Shown here: positions 23,691 to 38,392 of the stretch, in pieces | How positions within the stretch are numbered: the first letter of the stretch is position 1 | Layout: each line of letters starts with the position of its first letter | Assembly: GCA_949775045.1 (NCBI GenBank) | Contig: OX459100.1 | Coordinates: 14,502,447-14,566,446, forward strand | From: Metridium senile | Lineage: Eukaryota > Cnidaria > Anthozoa > Actiniaria > Metridiidae | Length of the DNA stretch: 64,000 nucleotides | Reading direction: 5' to 3' | Translations under genes and position numbers: made by a program | Notes under the pieces: generated by a model | Database searches by the model: none | The model's input: the letters and a program-made list of their open reading frames with translations, nothing else | What the model was told of the DNA's origin: nothing

Positions 23691-26600
23691 TTTATTTAGA
23701 AAAAACTACAAAATCCTACCCAGAATGCAATATGGCCTATAGGGTTATCTGAAAATGTGTCAAAAAGATCGGTGTTTTTAGCAAAAAAATGCTCGCCTAG
23801 ACCCTGTTAGTAATGTCTGGAAATATTAGAGCATTCTGATATATCCGCAAGATTTCATTTAGAAAAAAACTACAAAAAAATACCCAGAATGCAGTATGGC
23901 CTATAGGGTTATCTGAAAATGTGTCAAAAAGATCGGGGTTGTCGGCACAAAGTGATCGCCTAGATCCTGTTAGTAATGTCTGAGAATATTAGAGCATTCT
24001 GATAAATCTGCAAGATTTTATTTAGAAAAAAATACAAAATCCTACCCAGAATGCAATATGGCCTATAGGGTTATCTGAAAATGTGTCAAAAAGATCAAGG
24101 TTTTCGACAAAAAATGATCGCCTAGACCCTGTTAGTAATGTCTGAGAATATTAGAGCATTCTGATAAGTCTGCAAGATTTTATTTAGAAAAAACTACAAA
24201 ATCCTACCCAGAATGCAACTTGGCCTATAGGGTGATCTTAAAATGGGTCAAAAAGATCGGGGTTTTTAGCAAAAAAAATGATCGCCTAGACCTTGTTAGT
24301 AATGTCTGAGAATATTAGAGCATTCTGATAAATCTGCAAGATTTTATTTAGAAAAAACTACAAAATCCTACCCAGAATGCAATATGGCCTATAGGGTGAT
24401 CTTAAAATGTTTCAAAAAGATCGGGGTTTTCAGCAAAAAAATGATCGCCTAGACCTTATTAGTAATGTCTGAGAATATTAGAGCATTCTGATAAACCCGC
24501 AAGATTTTATTTAGAAAAAACTACAAAATCCTACCCAGAATGCAATATGTCCTATAGGGTGATCTTAAAATGTTTCAAAAAGATCGGGGTTTTCGACAAA
24601 AAAATGATCGCCTAGACCCTGTTAGTAATGTCTAAGAATATTAGAGCATTCTGATAAATCTGCAAGATTTTATTTAGAAAAAACTACAAAATCCTACCCA
24701 GAATGCAATATGGCATATAGATGGATCTTAAAATGGGTCAAAAAGATCGGTGTTTTCGGCAAAAAATGATCGCCTAGACCTTGTTAGTAATGTCTGAGAA
24801 TATTAGAGCATTCTGATAAATCCGCAAGATTTTATTTAGAAAAAACTACAAAATCCTACCCAGAATGCAATATGGTATATAGGGGGATCTTAAAATGTGT
24901 AAAAAAAGATCGGGGTTTTCTGCAAAAAATTATCGCCTAGATCCTGTTAGTAATGTCTGAGAATATTAGAGCATTCTGATAAACCCGCAAGATTTTATTT
25001 AGAAAAAACTACAAAATCCTACCCAGAATGCAATATGGTATATAGGGTTATCTGAAAATGTGTCAAAAAGATCGGAGTTTTCAGCACAAAATGCTCGCCT
25101 AGACCCTGTTAGTAATGTCTGTAAATCTTAGAGCATTCTGATATACCTGAAAGATTTCATTTCGAAAAAACTACAAAATCCTACCAAGAGTGCAACTTGG
25201 CTTATAGGGTGATCTTAAAATGGGTCAAAAAGATCGGGGTTTTCGACAAAAAATGATCGCCTAGACCTTGTTAGTAATGTCTGAGAATATTAGAGCATTC
25301 TGATAAATCCGCAAGATTTTATTTAGAAAAAACTACAAAATCCTACCCAGAATGCAATATGGTATATAGGGTTATCTGAAAATGTGTCAAAAAGATCGGG
25401 GTTTTCAGCACAAAATGCTCGCCTAGACCCTGTTAGTAATGTCTGTAAATCTTAGAGCATTCTGATATACCTGAAAGATTTCATTTCGAAAAAACTACAA
25501 AATCCTACCAAGAGTGCAACTTGGCTTATAGGGTGATCTTAAAATGGGTCAAAAAGATCGGGGTTTTCGACAAAAAATGATCGCCTAGACCTTGTTAGTA
25601 ATGTCTGAGAATATTAGAGCATTCTGATAAATCCGCAAGATTTTATTTAGAAAAAACTACAAAATCCTACCCAGAATGCAATATGGCCTATAGGGTGATC
25701 TTAAACTGTTTCAAAAAAATCGGGGTTTTCGACAAAAAATGATCGCCTAGACCCTGTTAGTAATGTCTGAGAATATTAGAGCATTCTGATAAGTCTGCAA
25801 GATTTTATTTAGAAAAAACTACAAAATCCTACCCAGAATGCAATATGGCCTATAGGGTGATCTTTAAATGTGTCATAAAGATCGGGGTTTTCGACAAAAA
25901 ATGATGACCTAGACCCTGTTAGTAATGTCTGAGAATATTAGAGCATTCTCATAAATCCGCAAGATTTTATTTAGAAAAAACTACAAAATCCTACCCAGAA
26001 TGCAATATGGCCTATAGGGTGATCTTAAAATGTTTCAAAAAGATCATGGTTTTCGGCAAAAAATGATCGCCTAGACCCTGTTAGTAATGTCTGAGAATAT
26101 TAGAGCATTCTGATAAGTCTGCAAGATTTTATTTAGAAAAAACTACAAAATCCTACCCAGAATGCAATATGGCCTATAGGGTGATCTTTAAATGTGTCAT
26201 AAAGATCGGGGTTTTCGACAAAAAATGATGACCTAGACCCTGTTAGTAATGTCTGAGAATATTAGAGCATTCTCATAAATCCGCAAGATTTTATTTAGAA
26301 AAAACTACAAAATCCTACCCAGAATGCAATATGGCCTATAGGGTGATCTTAAAATGTTTCAAAAAGATCATGGTTTTCGGCAAAAAATGATCGCCTAGAC
26401 CCTGTTAGTAATGTCTGAGAATATTAGAGCATTCTGATAAGTCTGCAAGATTTTATTTAGAAAAAACTACAAAATCCTACCCAGAATGCAATATGGCCTA
26501 TAGGGTGATCTTAAAATGTTTCAAAAAGATCAAGGTTTTCGGCAAAAAATGATCGCCTAGACCCTGTTAGTAATGTCTGAGAATATTAGAGCATTCTGAT

Positions 26601-29370
26601 AAGTCTGCAAGATTTTATTTAGAAAAAACTACAAAATCCTACCCAGAATGCAATATGTCCTATAGGGTGATCTTAAAATGTTTCAAAAAGATCGGGGTTT
26701 TCGACAAAAAAATGATCGCCTAGACCCTGTTAGTAATGTCTAAGAATATTAGAGCATTCTGATAAATCTGCAAGATTTTATTTAGAAAAAACTACAAAAT
26801 CCTACCCAGAATGCAATATGGCATATAGATGGATCTTAAAATGGGTCAAAAAGATCGGTGTTTTCGGCAAAAAATGATCGCCTAGACCTTGTTAGTAATG
26901 TCTGAGAATATTAGAGCATTCTGATAAATCCGCAAGATTTTATTTAGAAAAAACTACAAAATCCTACCCAGAATGCAATATGGTATATAGGGGGATCTTA
27001 AAATGTGTAAAAAAGATCGGGGTTTTCTGCAAAAAATTATCGCCTAGATCCTGTTAGTAATGTCTGAGAATATTAGAGCATTCTGATAAACCCGCAAGAT
27101 TTTATTTAGAAAAAACTACAAAATCCTACCCAGAATGCAATATGGTATATAGGGTTATCTGAAAATGTGTCAAAAAGATCGGAGTTTTCAGCACAAAATG
27201 CTCGCCTAGACCCTGTTAGTAATGTCTGTAAATCTTAGAGCATTCTGATATACCTGAAAGATTTCATTTCGAAAAAACTACAAAATCCAACCAAGAGTGC
27301 AACTTGGCTTATAGGGTGATCTTAAAATGGGTCAAAAAGATCGGGGTTTTCGACAAAAAATGATCGCCTAGACCTTGTTAGTAATGTCTGAGAATATTAG
27401 AGCATTCTGATAAATCCGCAAGATTTTATTTAGAAAAAACTACAAAATCCTACCCAGAATGCAATATGGTATATAGGGTTATCTGAAAATGTGTCAAAAA
27501 GATCGGGGTTTTCAGCACAAAATGCTCGCCTAGACCCTGTTAGTAATGTCTGTAAATCTTAGAGCATTCTGATATACCTGAAAGATTTCATTTCGAAAAA
27601 ACTACAAAATCCTACCAAGAGTGCAACTTGGCTTATAGGGTGATCTTAAAATGGGTCAAAAAGATCGGGGTTTTCGACAAAAAATGATCGCCTATACCTT
27701 GTTAGTAATGTCTGAGAATATTAGAGCATTCTGATAAATCTGCAAGATTTTATTTAGAAAAAACTACAAAATCCTACTCAGAATGCAATATGGCCTATAG
27801 GGTGATCTTAAAATGTTTCAAAAAGATCAAGGTTTTCGGCAAAAAATGATCGCCTAGACCCTGTTAGTAATGTCTGAGAATATTAGAGCATTCTGATAAG
27901 TCTGCAAGATTTTATTTAGAAAAAACTACAAAATCCTACCCAGAATGCAACATGGCCTATAGGGTGATCTTAAAATGGGTCAAAAAGATCGGGGTTTTCG
28001 GCAACAAATTATCGCCTAGACCTTGTTAGTAATGTCTGAGGATATTAGAGCATTCTGATAAATCCGCAAGATTTTATTTAGAAAAAACTACAAAATCCTA
28101 CCCAGAATGCAATATGGCCTATAGGGTGATCTTAAACTGTTTCAAAAAGATCGGGGTTTTCGACAAAAAATGATCGCCTAGACCCTGTTAGTAATGTCTG
28201 AGAATATTAGAGCATTCTGATAAGTCTGCAAGATTTTATTTAGAAAAAACTACAAAATCCTACCCAGAATGCAATATGGCCTATAGGGTGATCTTTAAAT
28301 GTGTCATAAAGATCGGGGTTTTCGACAAAAAATGATGACCTAGACCCTGTTAGTAATGTCTGAGAATATTAGAGCATTCTCATAAATCCGCAAGATTTTA
28401 TTTAGAAAAAACTACAAAATCCTACCCAGAATGCAATATGGCCTATAGGGTGATCTTAAAATGTTTCAAAAAGATCATGGTTTTCGGCAAAAAATGATCG
28501 CCTAGACCTTGTTAGTAATGTCTGAGAATATTAGAGCATTCTGATAAATCTGCAAGATTTTATTTAGAAAAAACTACAAAATCCTACTCAGAATGCAATA
28601 TGGCCTATAGGGTGATCTTAAAATGTTTCAAAAAGATCAAGGTTTTCGGCAAAAAATGATCGCCTAGACCCTGTTAGTAATGTCTGAGAATATTAGAGCA
28701 TTCTGATAAGTCTGCAAGATTTTATTTAGAAAAAATTACAAAATCATACACAGAATGCAATATGGCCTATAGGGTTATCTGAAAATGTGTCAAAAAGAGC
28801 GCGGTTTTCGTGACAAAGTGATTGCCTAGACCATGTTAGTAATGTCTGGAAATATTAGAGCTTTCTGATATATCCGCAAGATTTTATTTAGAAAAAACTA
28901 CAAAATCCTACCCAGAAAGCAATATGGCCTATAGGGTTATATGAAAATGTGTCAAAAAGATCGGGGTTCTCGGCACAAAGTGATCGCCTAGACCCTGTTA
29001 GTAATGTCTGGAAATATTAGAGCATTCTGATATATCCGCAAGATTTCATTTAGAAAAAAACTACAAAAAAATACCCAGAATGCAGTATGGCCTATAGGGT
29101 TATCTGAAAATGTGTCAAAAAGATCGGGGTTGTCGGCACAAAGTGATCGCCTAGACCTTGTTAGTAATGTCTGAGAATATTAGAGCATTCTGATAAATCC
29201 GCAAGATTTTATTTAGAAAAAACTACAAAATCCTACCCAGAATGCAATATGGCCTATAGGGTGATCTTAAACTGTTTCAAAAAGATCGGGGTTTTCGACA
29301 AAAAATGATCGCCTAGACCCTGTTAGTAATGTCTGAGAATATTAGAGCATTCTGATAAGTCTGCAAGATT
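23691..29370 (+). repeat. Large tandem duplication, copy 1 (35 monomers)
   Basis: Tandem partner of the next segment. Markers align at a constant offset of 5,679 bp: 23767/29446, 24895/30574, 25702/31381, 25863/31542 and 26042/31721. After 26.5 kb the offset is 5,355 bp: 26528/31883, 27003/32358, 28294/33649 and 28797/34152. The 324 bp step is an extra two-monomer duplication present only in this copy. The alignment continues to about 29423. Confidence 0.88.
25863..26510 (+). repeat. Private dimer duplication inside copy 1
   Basis: The pair of monomers containing ATCTTTAAATGTGTCATAAAG and GATCATGG occurs twice in succession (25863 and 26187; 26042 and 26366), 324 bp apart. The equivalent place in the downstream copy has it once, so this happened after the 35-monomer duplication or was lost from the other copy. 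Confidence 0.85.
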
Positions 29371-32300
29371 TTATTTAGAAAAAACTACAAAATCCTACCC
29401 AGAATGCAATATGGCCTATAGGGTTATCTGAAAATGTGTCAAAAAGATCGGTGTTTTTAGCAAAAAAATGCTCGCCTAGACCCTGTTAGTAATGTCTGGA
29501 AATATTAGAGCATTCTGATATATCCGCAAGATTTCATTTAGAAAAAAACTACAAAAAAATACCCAGAATGCAGTATGGCCTATAGGGTTATCTGAAAATG
29601 TGTCAAAAAGATCGGGGTTGTCGGCACAAAGTGATCGCCTAGATCCTGTTAGTAATGTCTGAGAATATTAGAGCATTCTGATAAATCTGCAAGATTTTAT
29701 TTAGAAAAAAATACAAAATCCTACCCAGAATGCAATATGGCCTATAGGGTTATCTGAAAATGTGTCAAAAAGATCAAGGTTTTCGACAAAAAATGATCGC
29801 CTAGACCCTGTTAGTAATGTCTGAGAATATTAGAGCATTCTGATAAGTCTGCAAGATTTTATTTAGAAAAAACTACAAAATCCTACCCAGAATGCAACTT
29901 GGCCTATAGGGTGATCTTAAAATGGGTCAAAAAGATCGGGGTTTTTAGCAAAAAAAATGATCGCCTAGACCTTGTTAGTAATGTCTGAGAATATTAGAGC
30001 ATTCTGATAAATCTGCAAGATTTTATTTAGAAAAAACTACAAAATCCTACCCAGAATGCAATATGGCCTATAGGGTGATCTTAAAATGTTTCAAAAAGAT
30101 CGGGGTTTTCAGCAAAAAAATGATCGCCTAGACCTTATTAGTAATGTCTGAGAATATTAGAGCATTCTGATAAACCCGCAAGATTTTATTTAGAAAAAAC
30201 TACAAAATCCTACCCAGAATGCAATATGTCCTATAGGGTGATCTTAAAATGTTTCAAAAAGATCGGGGTTTTCGACAAAAAAATGATCGCCTAGACCCTG
30301 TTAGTAATGTCTAAGAATATTAGAGCATTCTGATAAATCTGCAAGATTTTATTTAGAAAAAACTACAAAATCCTACCCAGAATGCAATATGGCATATAGA
30401 TGGATCTTAAAATGGGTCAAAAAGATCGGTGTTTTCGGCAAAAAATGATCGCCTAGACCTTGTTAGTAATGTCTGAGAATATTAGAGCATTCTGATAAAT
30501 CCGCAAGATTTTATTTAGAAAAAACTACAAAATCCTACCCAGAATGCAATATGGTATATAGGGGGATCTTAAAATGTGTAAAAAAAGATCGGGGTTTTCT
30601 GCAAAAAATTATCGCCTAGATCCTGTTAGTAATGTCTGAGAATATTAGAGCATTCTGATAAACCCGCAAGATTTTATTTAGAAAAAACTACAAAATCCTA
30701 CCCAGAATGCAATATGGTATATAGGGTTATCTGAAAATGTGTCAAAAAGATCGGAGTTTTCAGCACAAAATGCTCGCCTAGACCCTGTTAGTAATGTCTG
30801 TAAATCTTAGAGCATTCTGATATACCTGAAAGATTTCATTTCGAAAAAACTACAAAATCCTACCAAGAGTGCAACTTGGCTTATAGGGTGATCTTAAAAT
30901 GGGTCAAAAAGATCGGGGTTTTCGACAAAAAATGATCGCCTAGACCTTGTTAGTAATGTCTGAGAATATTAGAGCATTCTGATAAATCCGCAAGATTTTA
31001 TTTAGAAAAAACTACAAAATCCTACCCAGAATGCAATATGGTATATAGGGTTATCTGAAAATGTGTCAAAAAGATCGGGGTTTTCAGCACAAAATGCTCG
31101 CCTAGACCCTGTTAGTAATGTCTGTAAATCTTAGAGCATTCTGATATACCTGAAAGATTTCATTTCGAAAAAACTACAAAATCCTACCAAGAGTGCAATT
31201 TGGCTTATAGGGTGATCTTAAAATGGGTCAAAAAGATCGGGGTTTTCGACAAAAAATGATCGCCTAGACCTTGTTAGTAATGTCTGAGAATATTAGAGCA
31301 TTCTGATAAATCCGCAAGATTTTATTTAGAAAAAACTACAAAATCCTACCCAGAATGCAATATGGCCTATAGGGTGATCTTAAACTGTTTCAAAAAGATC
31401 GGGGTTTTCGACAAAAAATGATCGCCTAGACCCTGTTAGTAATGTCTGAGAATATTAGAGCATTCTGATAAGTCTGCAAGATTTTATTTAGAAAAAACTA
31501 CAAAATCCTACCCAGAATGCAATATGGCCTATAGGGTGATCTTTAAATGTGTCATAAAGATCGGGGTTTTCGACAAAAAATGATGACCTAGACCCTGTTA
31601 GTAATGTCTGAGAATATTAGAGCATTCTCATAAATCCGCAAGATTTTATTTAGAAAAAACTACAAAATCCTACCCAGAATGCAATATGGCCTATAGGGTG
31701 ATCTTAAAATGTTTCAAAAAGATCATGGTTTTCGGCAAAAAATGATCGCCTAGACCCTGTTAGTAATGTCTGAGAATATTAGAGCATTCTGATAAGTCTG
31801 CAAGATTTTATTTAGAAAAAACTACAAAATCCTACCCAGAATGCAATATGGCCTATAGGGTGATCTTAAAATGTTTCAAAAAGATCAAGGTTTTCGGCAA
31901 AAAATGATCGCCTAGACCCTGTTAGTAATGTCTGAGAATATTAGAGCATTCTGATAAGTCTGCAAGATTTTATTTAGAAAAAACTACAAAATCCTACCCA
32001 GAATGCAATATGTCCTATAGGGTGATCTTAAAATGTTTCAAAAAGATCGGGGTTTTCGACAAAAAAATGATCGCCTAGACCCTGTTAGTAATGTCTAAGA
32101 ATATTAGAGCATTCTGATAAATCTGCAAGATTTTATTTAGAAAAAACTACAAAATCCTACCCAGAATGCAATATGGCATATAGATGGATCTTAAAATGGG
32201 TCAAAAAGATCGGTGTTTTCGGCAAAAAATGATCGCCTAGACCTTGTTAGTAATGTCTGAGAATATTAGAGCATTCTGATAAATCCGCAAGATTTTATTT

Positions 32301-34778
32301 AGAAAAAACTACAAAATCCTACCCAGAATGCAATATGGTATATAGGGGGATCTTAAAATGTGTAAAAAAGATCGGGGTTTTCTGCAAAAAATTATCGCCT
32401 AGATCCTGTTAGTAATGTCTGAGAATATTAGAGCATTCTGATAAACCCGCAAGATTTTATTTAGAAAAAACTACAAAATCCTACCCAGAATGCAATATGG
32501 TATATAGGGTTATCTGAAAATGTGTCAAAAAGATCGGAGTTTTCAGCACAAAATGCTCGCCTAGACCCTGTTAGTAATGTCTGTAAATCTTAGAGCATTC
32601 TGATATACCTGAAAGATTTCATTTCGAAAAAACTACAAAATCCAACCAAGAGTGCAACTTGGCTTATAGGGTGATCTTAAAATGGGTCAAAAAGATCGGG
32701 GTTTTCGACAAAAAATGATCGCCTAGACCTTGTTAGTAATGTCTGAGAATATTAGAGCATTCTGATAAATCCGCAAGATTTTATTTAGAAAAAACTACAA
32801 AATCCTACCCAGAATGCAATATGGTATATAGGGTTATCTGAAAATGTGTCAAAAAGATCGGGGTTTTCAGCACAAAATGCTCGCCTAGACCCTGTTAGTA
32901 ATGTCTGTAAATCTTAGAGCATTCTGATATACCTGAAAGATTTCATTTCGAAAAAACTACAAAATCCTACCAAGAGTGCAACTTGGCTTATAGGGTGATC
33001 TTAAAATGGGTCAAAAAGATCGGGGTTTTCGACAAAAAATGATCGCCTATACCTTGTTAGTAATGTCTGAGAATATTAGAGCATTCTGATAAATCTGCAA
33101 GATTTTATTTAGAAAAAACTACAAAATCCTACTCAGAATGCAATATGGCCTATAGGGTGATCTTAAAATGTTTCAAAAAGATCAAGGTTTTCGGCAAAAA
33201 ATGATCGCCTAGACCCTGTTAGTAATGTCTGAGAATATTAGAGCATTCTGATAAGTCTGCAAGATTTTATTTAGAAAAAACTACAAAATCCTACCCAGAA
33301 TGCAACATGGCCTATAGGGTGATCTTAAAATGGGTCAAAAAGATCGGGGTTTTCGGCAACAAATTATCGCCTAGACCTTGTTAGTAATGTCTGAGGATAT
33401 TAGAGCATTCTGATAAATCCGCAAGATTTTATTTAGAAAAAACTACAAAATCCTACCCAGAATGCAATATGGCCTATAGGGTGATCTTAAACTGTTTCAA
33501 AAAGATCGGGGTTTTCGACAAAAAATGATCGCCTAGACCCTGTTAGTAATGTCTGAGAATATTAGAGCATTCTGATAAGTCTGCAAGATTTTATTTAGAA
33601 AAAACTACAAAATCCTACCCAGAATGCAATATGGCCTATAGGGTGATCTTTAAATGTGTCATAAAGATCGGGGTTTTCGACAAAAAATGATGACCTAGAC
33701 CCTGTTAGTAATGTCTGAGAATATTAGAGCATTCTCATAAATCCGCAAGATTTTATTTAGAAAAAACTACAAAATCCTACCCAGAATGCAATATGGCCTA
33801 TAGGGTGATCTTAAAATGTTTCAAAAAGATCATGGTTTTCGGCAAAAAATGATCGCCTAGACCTTGTTAGTAATGTCTGAGAATATTAGAGCATTCTGAT
33901 AAATCTGCAAGATTTTATTTAGAAAAAACTACAAAATCCTACTCAGAATGCAATATGGCCTATAGGGTGATCTTAAAATGTTTCAAAAAGATCAAGGTTT
34001 TCGGCAAAAAATGATCGCCTAGACCCTGTTAGTAATGTCTGAGAATATTAGAGCATTCTGATAAGTCTGCAAGATTTTATTTAGAAAAAATTACAAAATC
34101 ATACACAGAATGCAATATGACCTATAGGGTTATCTGAAAATGTGTCAAAAAGAGCGCGGTTTTCGTGACAAAGTGATTGCCTAGACCATGTTAGTAATGT
34201 CTGGAAATATTAGAGCTTTCTGATATATCCGCAAGATTTTATTTAGAAAAAACTACAAAATCCTACCCAGAAAGCAATATGGCCTATAGGGTTATATGAA
34301 AATGTGTCAAAAAGATCGGGGTTCTCGGCACAAAGTGATCGCCTAGACCCTGTTAGTAATGTCTGGAAATATTAGAGCATTCTGATATATCCGCAAGATT
34401 TCATTTAGAAAAAAACTACAAAAAAATACCCAGAATGCAGTATGGCCTATAGGGTTATCTGAAAATGTGTCAAAAAGATCGGGGTTGTCGGCACAAAGTG
34501 ATCGCCTAGACCTTGTTAGTAATGTCTGAGAATATTAGAGCATTCTGATAAATCCGCAAGATTTTATTTAGAAAAAACTACAAAATCCTACCCAGAATGC
34601 AATATGGCCTATAGGGTGATCTTAAACTGTTTCAAAAAGATCGGGGTTTTCGACAAAAAATGATCGCCTAGACCCTGTTAGTAATGTCTGAGAATATTAG
34701 AGCATTCTGATAAGTCTGCAAGATTTTATTTAGAAAAAACTACAAAATCCTACCCAGAATGCAATATGGCCTATAGGG
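29371..34778 (+). repeat. Large tandem duplication, copy 2 (33 monomers)
   Basis: Matches the preceding segment over its full length, with only scattered substitutions such as GACCTATAGGG near 34120, which copy 1 has as GGCCTATAGGG. The join between copies lies inside a monomer near 29423, where GGGTTATCTG replaces the expected GGGTGATCTTT. Two successive 9-monomer blocks inside it each contain the GTGTAAAAAAGATC, GATCGGAGTTTTC and type E monomers. Confidence 0.87.
31260..34502 (+). repeat. 20-monomer HOR, copy 1
   Basis: Offset 3,242 bp (20 monomers) to the next copy, constant across markers: 31381/34623, 31542/34784, 32358/35600, 33649/36891 and 34152/37394. This unit overlaps the right half of the larger 33-monomer duplication, so the two events are nested in time. 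Confidence 0.87.
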
Positions 34779-37700
34779 TGATCTTTAAATGTGTCATAAA
34801 GATCGGGGTTTTCGACAAAAAATGATGACCTAGACCCTGTTAGTAATGTCTGAGAATATTAGAGCATTCTCATAAATCCGCAAGATTTTATTTAGAAAAA
34901 ACTACAAAATCCTACCCAGAATGCAATATGGCCTATAGGGTGATCTTAAAATGTTTCAAAAAGATCATGGTTTTCGGCAAAAAATGATCGCCTAGACCCT
35001 GTTAGTAATGTCTGAGAATATTAGAGCATTCTGATAAGTCTGCAAGATTTTATTTAGAAAAAACTACAAAATCCTACCCAGAATGCAATATGGCCTATAG
35101 GGTGATCTTAAAATGTTTCAAAAAGATCAAGGTTTTCGGCAAAAAATGATCGCCTAGACCCTGTTAGTAATGTCTGAGAATATTAGAGCATTCTGATAAG
35201 TCTGCAAGATTTTATTTAGAAAAAACTACAAAATCCTACCCAGAATGCAATATGTCCTATAGGGTGATCTTAAAATGTTTCAAAAAGATCGGGGTTTTCG
35301 ACAAAAAAATGATCGCCTAGACCCTGTTAGTAATGTCTAAGAATATTAGAGCATTCTGATAAATCTGCAAGATTTTATTTAGAAAAAACTACAAAATCCT
35401 ACCCAGAATGCAATATGGCATATAGATGGATCTTAAAATGGGTCAAAAAGATCGGTGTTTTCGGCAAAAAATGATCGCCTAGACCTTGTTAGTAATGTCT
35501 GAGAATATTAGAGCATTCTGATAAATCCGCAAGATTTTATTTAGAAAAAACTACAAAATCCTACCCAGAATGCAATATGGTATATAGGGGGATCTTAAAA
35601 TGTGTAAAAAAGATCGGGGTTTTCTGCAAAAAATTATCGCCTAGATCCTGTTAGTAATGTCTGAGAATATTAGAGCATTCTGATAAACCCGCAAGATTTT
35701 ATTTAGAAAAAACTACAAAATCCTACCCAGAATGCAATATGGTATATAGGGTTATCTGAAAATGTGTCAAAAAGATCGGAGTTTTCAGCACAAAATGCTC
35801 GCCTAGACCCTGTTAGTAATGTCTGTAAATCTTAGAGCATTCTGATATACCTGAAAGATTTCATTTCGAAAAAACTACAAAATCCAACCAAGAGTGCAAC
35901 TTGGCTTATAGGGTGATCTTAAAATGGGTCAAAAAGATCGGGGTTTTCGACAAAAAATGATCGCCTAGACCTTGTTAGTAATGTCTGAGAATATTAGAGC
36001 ATTCTGATAAATCCGCAAGATTTTATTTAGAAAAAACTACAAAATCCTACCCAGAATGCAATATGGTATATAGGGTTATCTGAAAATGTGTCAAAAAGAT
36101 CGGGGTTTTCAGCACAAAATGCTCGCCTAGACCCTGTTAGTAATGTCTGTAAATCTTAGAGCATTCTGATATACCTGAAAGATTTCATTTCGAAAAAACT
36201 ACAAAATCCTACCAAGAGTGCAACTTGGCTTATAGGGTGATCTTAAAATGGGTCAAAAAGATCGGGGTTTTCGACAAAAAATGATCGCCTAGACCTTGTT
36301 AGTAATGTCTGAGAATATTAGAGCATTCTGATAAATCTGCAAGATTTTATTTAGAAAAAACTACAAAATCCTACTCAGAATGCAATATGGCCTATAGGGT
36401 GATCTTAAAATGTTTCAAAAAGATCAAGGTTTTCGGCAAAAAATGATCGCCTAGACCCTGTTAGTAATGTCTGAGAATATTAGAGCATTCTGATAAGTCT
36501 GCAAGATTTTATTTAGAAAAAACTACAAAATCCTACCCAGAATGCAACATGGCCTATAGGGTGATCTTAAAATGGGTCAAAAAGATCGGGGTTTTCGGCA
36601 ACAAATTATCGCCTAGACCTTGTTAGTAATGTCTGAGGATATTAGAGCATTCTGATAAATCCGCAAGATTTTATTTAGAAAAAACTACAAAATCCTACCC
36701 AGAATGCAATATGGCCTATAGGGTGATCTTAAACTGTTTCAAAAAGATCGGGGTTTTCGACAAAAAATGATCGCCTAGACCCTGTTAGTAATGTCTGAGA
36801 ATATTAGAGCATTCTGATAAGTCTGCAAGATTTTATTTAGAAAAAACTACAAAATCCTACCCAGAATGCAATATGGCCTATAGGGTGATCTTTAAATGTG
36901 TCATAAAGATCGGGGTTTTCGACAAAAAATGATGACCTAGACCCTGTTAGTAATGTCTGAGAATATTAGAGCATTCTCATAAATCCGCAAGATTTTATTT
37001 AGAAAAAACTACAAAATCCTACCCAGAATGCAATATGGCCTATAGGGTGATCTTAAAATGTTTCAAAAAGATCATGGTTTTCGGCAAAAAATGATCGCCT
37101 AGACCTTGTTAGTAATGTCTGAGAATATTAGAGCATTCTGATAAATCTGCAAGATTTTATTTAGAAAAAACTACAAAATCCTACTCAGAATGCAATATGG
37201 CCTATAGGGTGATCTTAAAATGTTTCAAAAAGATCAAGGTTTTCGGCAAAAAATGATCGCCTAGACCCTGTTAGTAATGTCTGAGAATATTAGAGCATTC
37301 TGATAAGTCTGCAAGATTTTATTTAGAAAAAATTACAAAATCATACACAGAATGCAATATGGCCTATAGGGTTATCTGAAAATGTGTCAAAAAGAGCGCG
37401 GTTTTCGTGACAAAGTGATTGCCTAGACCATGTTAGTAATGTCTGGAAATATTAGAGCTTTCTGATATATCCGCAAGATTTTATTTAGAAAAAACTACAA
37501 AATCCTACCCAGAAAGCAATATGGCCTATAGGGTTATATGAAAATGTGTCAAAAAGATCGGGGTTCTCGGCACAAAGTGATCGCCTAGACCCTGTTAGTA
37601 ATGTCTGGAAATATTAGAGCATTCTGATATATCCGCAAGATTTCATTTAGAAAAAAACTACAAAAAAATACCCAGAATGCAGTATGGCCTATAGGGTTAT

Positions 37701-38392
37701 CTGAAAATGTGTCAAAAAGATCGGGGTTGTCGGCACAAAGTGATCGCCTAGACCTTGTTAGTAATGTCTGAGAATATTAGAGCATTCTGATAAATCCGCA
37801 AGATTTTATTTAGAAAAAACTACAAAATCCTACCCAGAATGCAATATGGTATATAGGGGGATCTTAAAATGTGTCAAAAAGATCGGGGTTTTCTGCAAAA
37901 AATGATCGCCTAGATCCTGTTAGTAATGTCTGAGAATATTAGAGCATTCTGATAAATCTGCAAGATTTTATTTAGAAAAAACTACAAAATCCTACCCAGA
38001 ATGCAATATGGCCTATAGGGTTATCTGAAAATGTGTCAAAAAGATCAAGGTTTTCGACAAAAAATGATCGCCTAGACCCTGTTACTAATGTCTGAGAATA
38101 TTAGAGCATTCTGATAAGTCTGCAAGATTTTATTTAGAAAAAACTACAAAATCCTACCCAGAATGCAATATGGCCTATAGGGTGATCTTTAAATGTGTCA
38201 TAAAGATCGGGGTTTTCGACAAAAAATGATGACCTAGACCCTGTTAGTAATGTCTGAGAATATTAGAGCATTCTCATAAATCCGCAAGATTTTATTTAGA
38301 AAAAACTACAAAATCCTACCCAGAATGCAATATGGCCTATAGGGTGATCTTAAAATGTTTCAAAAAGATCATGGTTTTCGGCAAAAAATGAT
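34503..38392 (+). repeat. 20- and 24-monomer HOR overlap segment
   Basis: Its first ~3.35 kb (to about 37848) repeats 31260-34608. As a whole it is repeated downstream at offset 3,890 bp (24 monomers): 34784/38674, 35600/39490, 36891/40781, 37394/41284 and 38188/42078. The last four monomers include a GTTACTAATG change that then marks every later copy. Confidence 0.87.
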
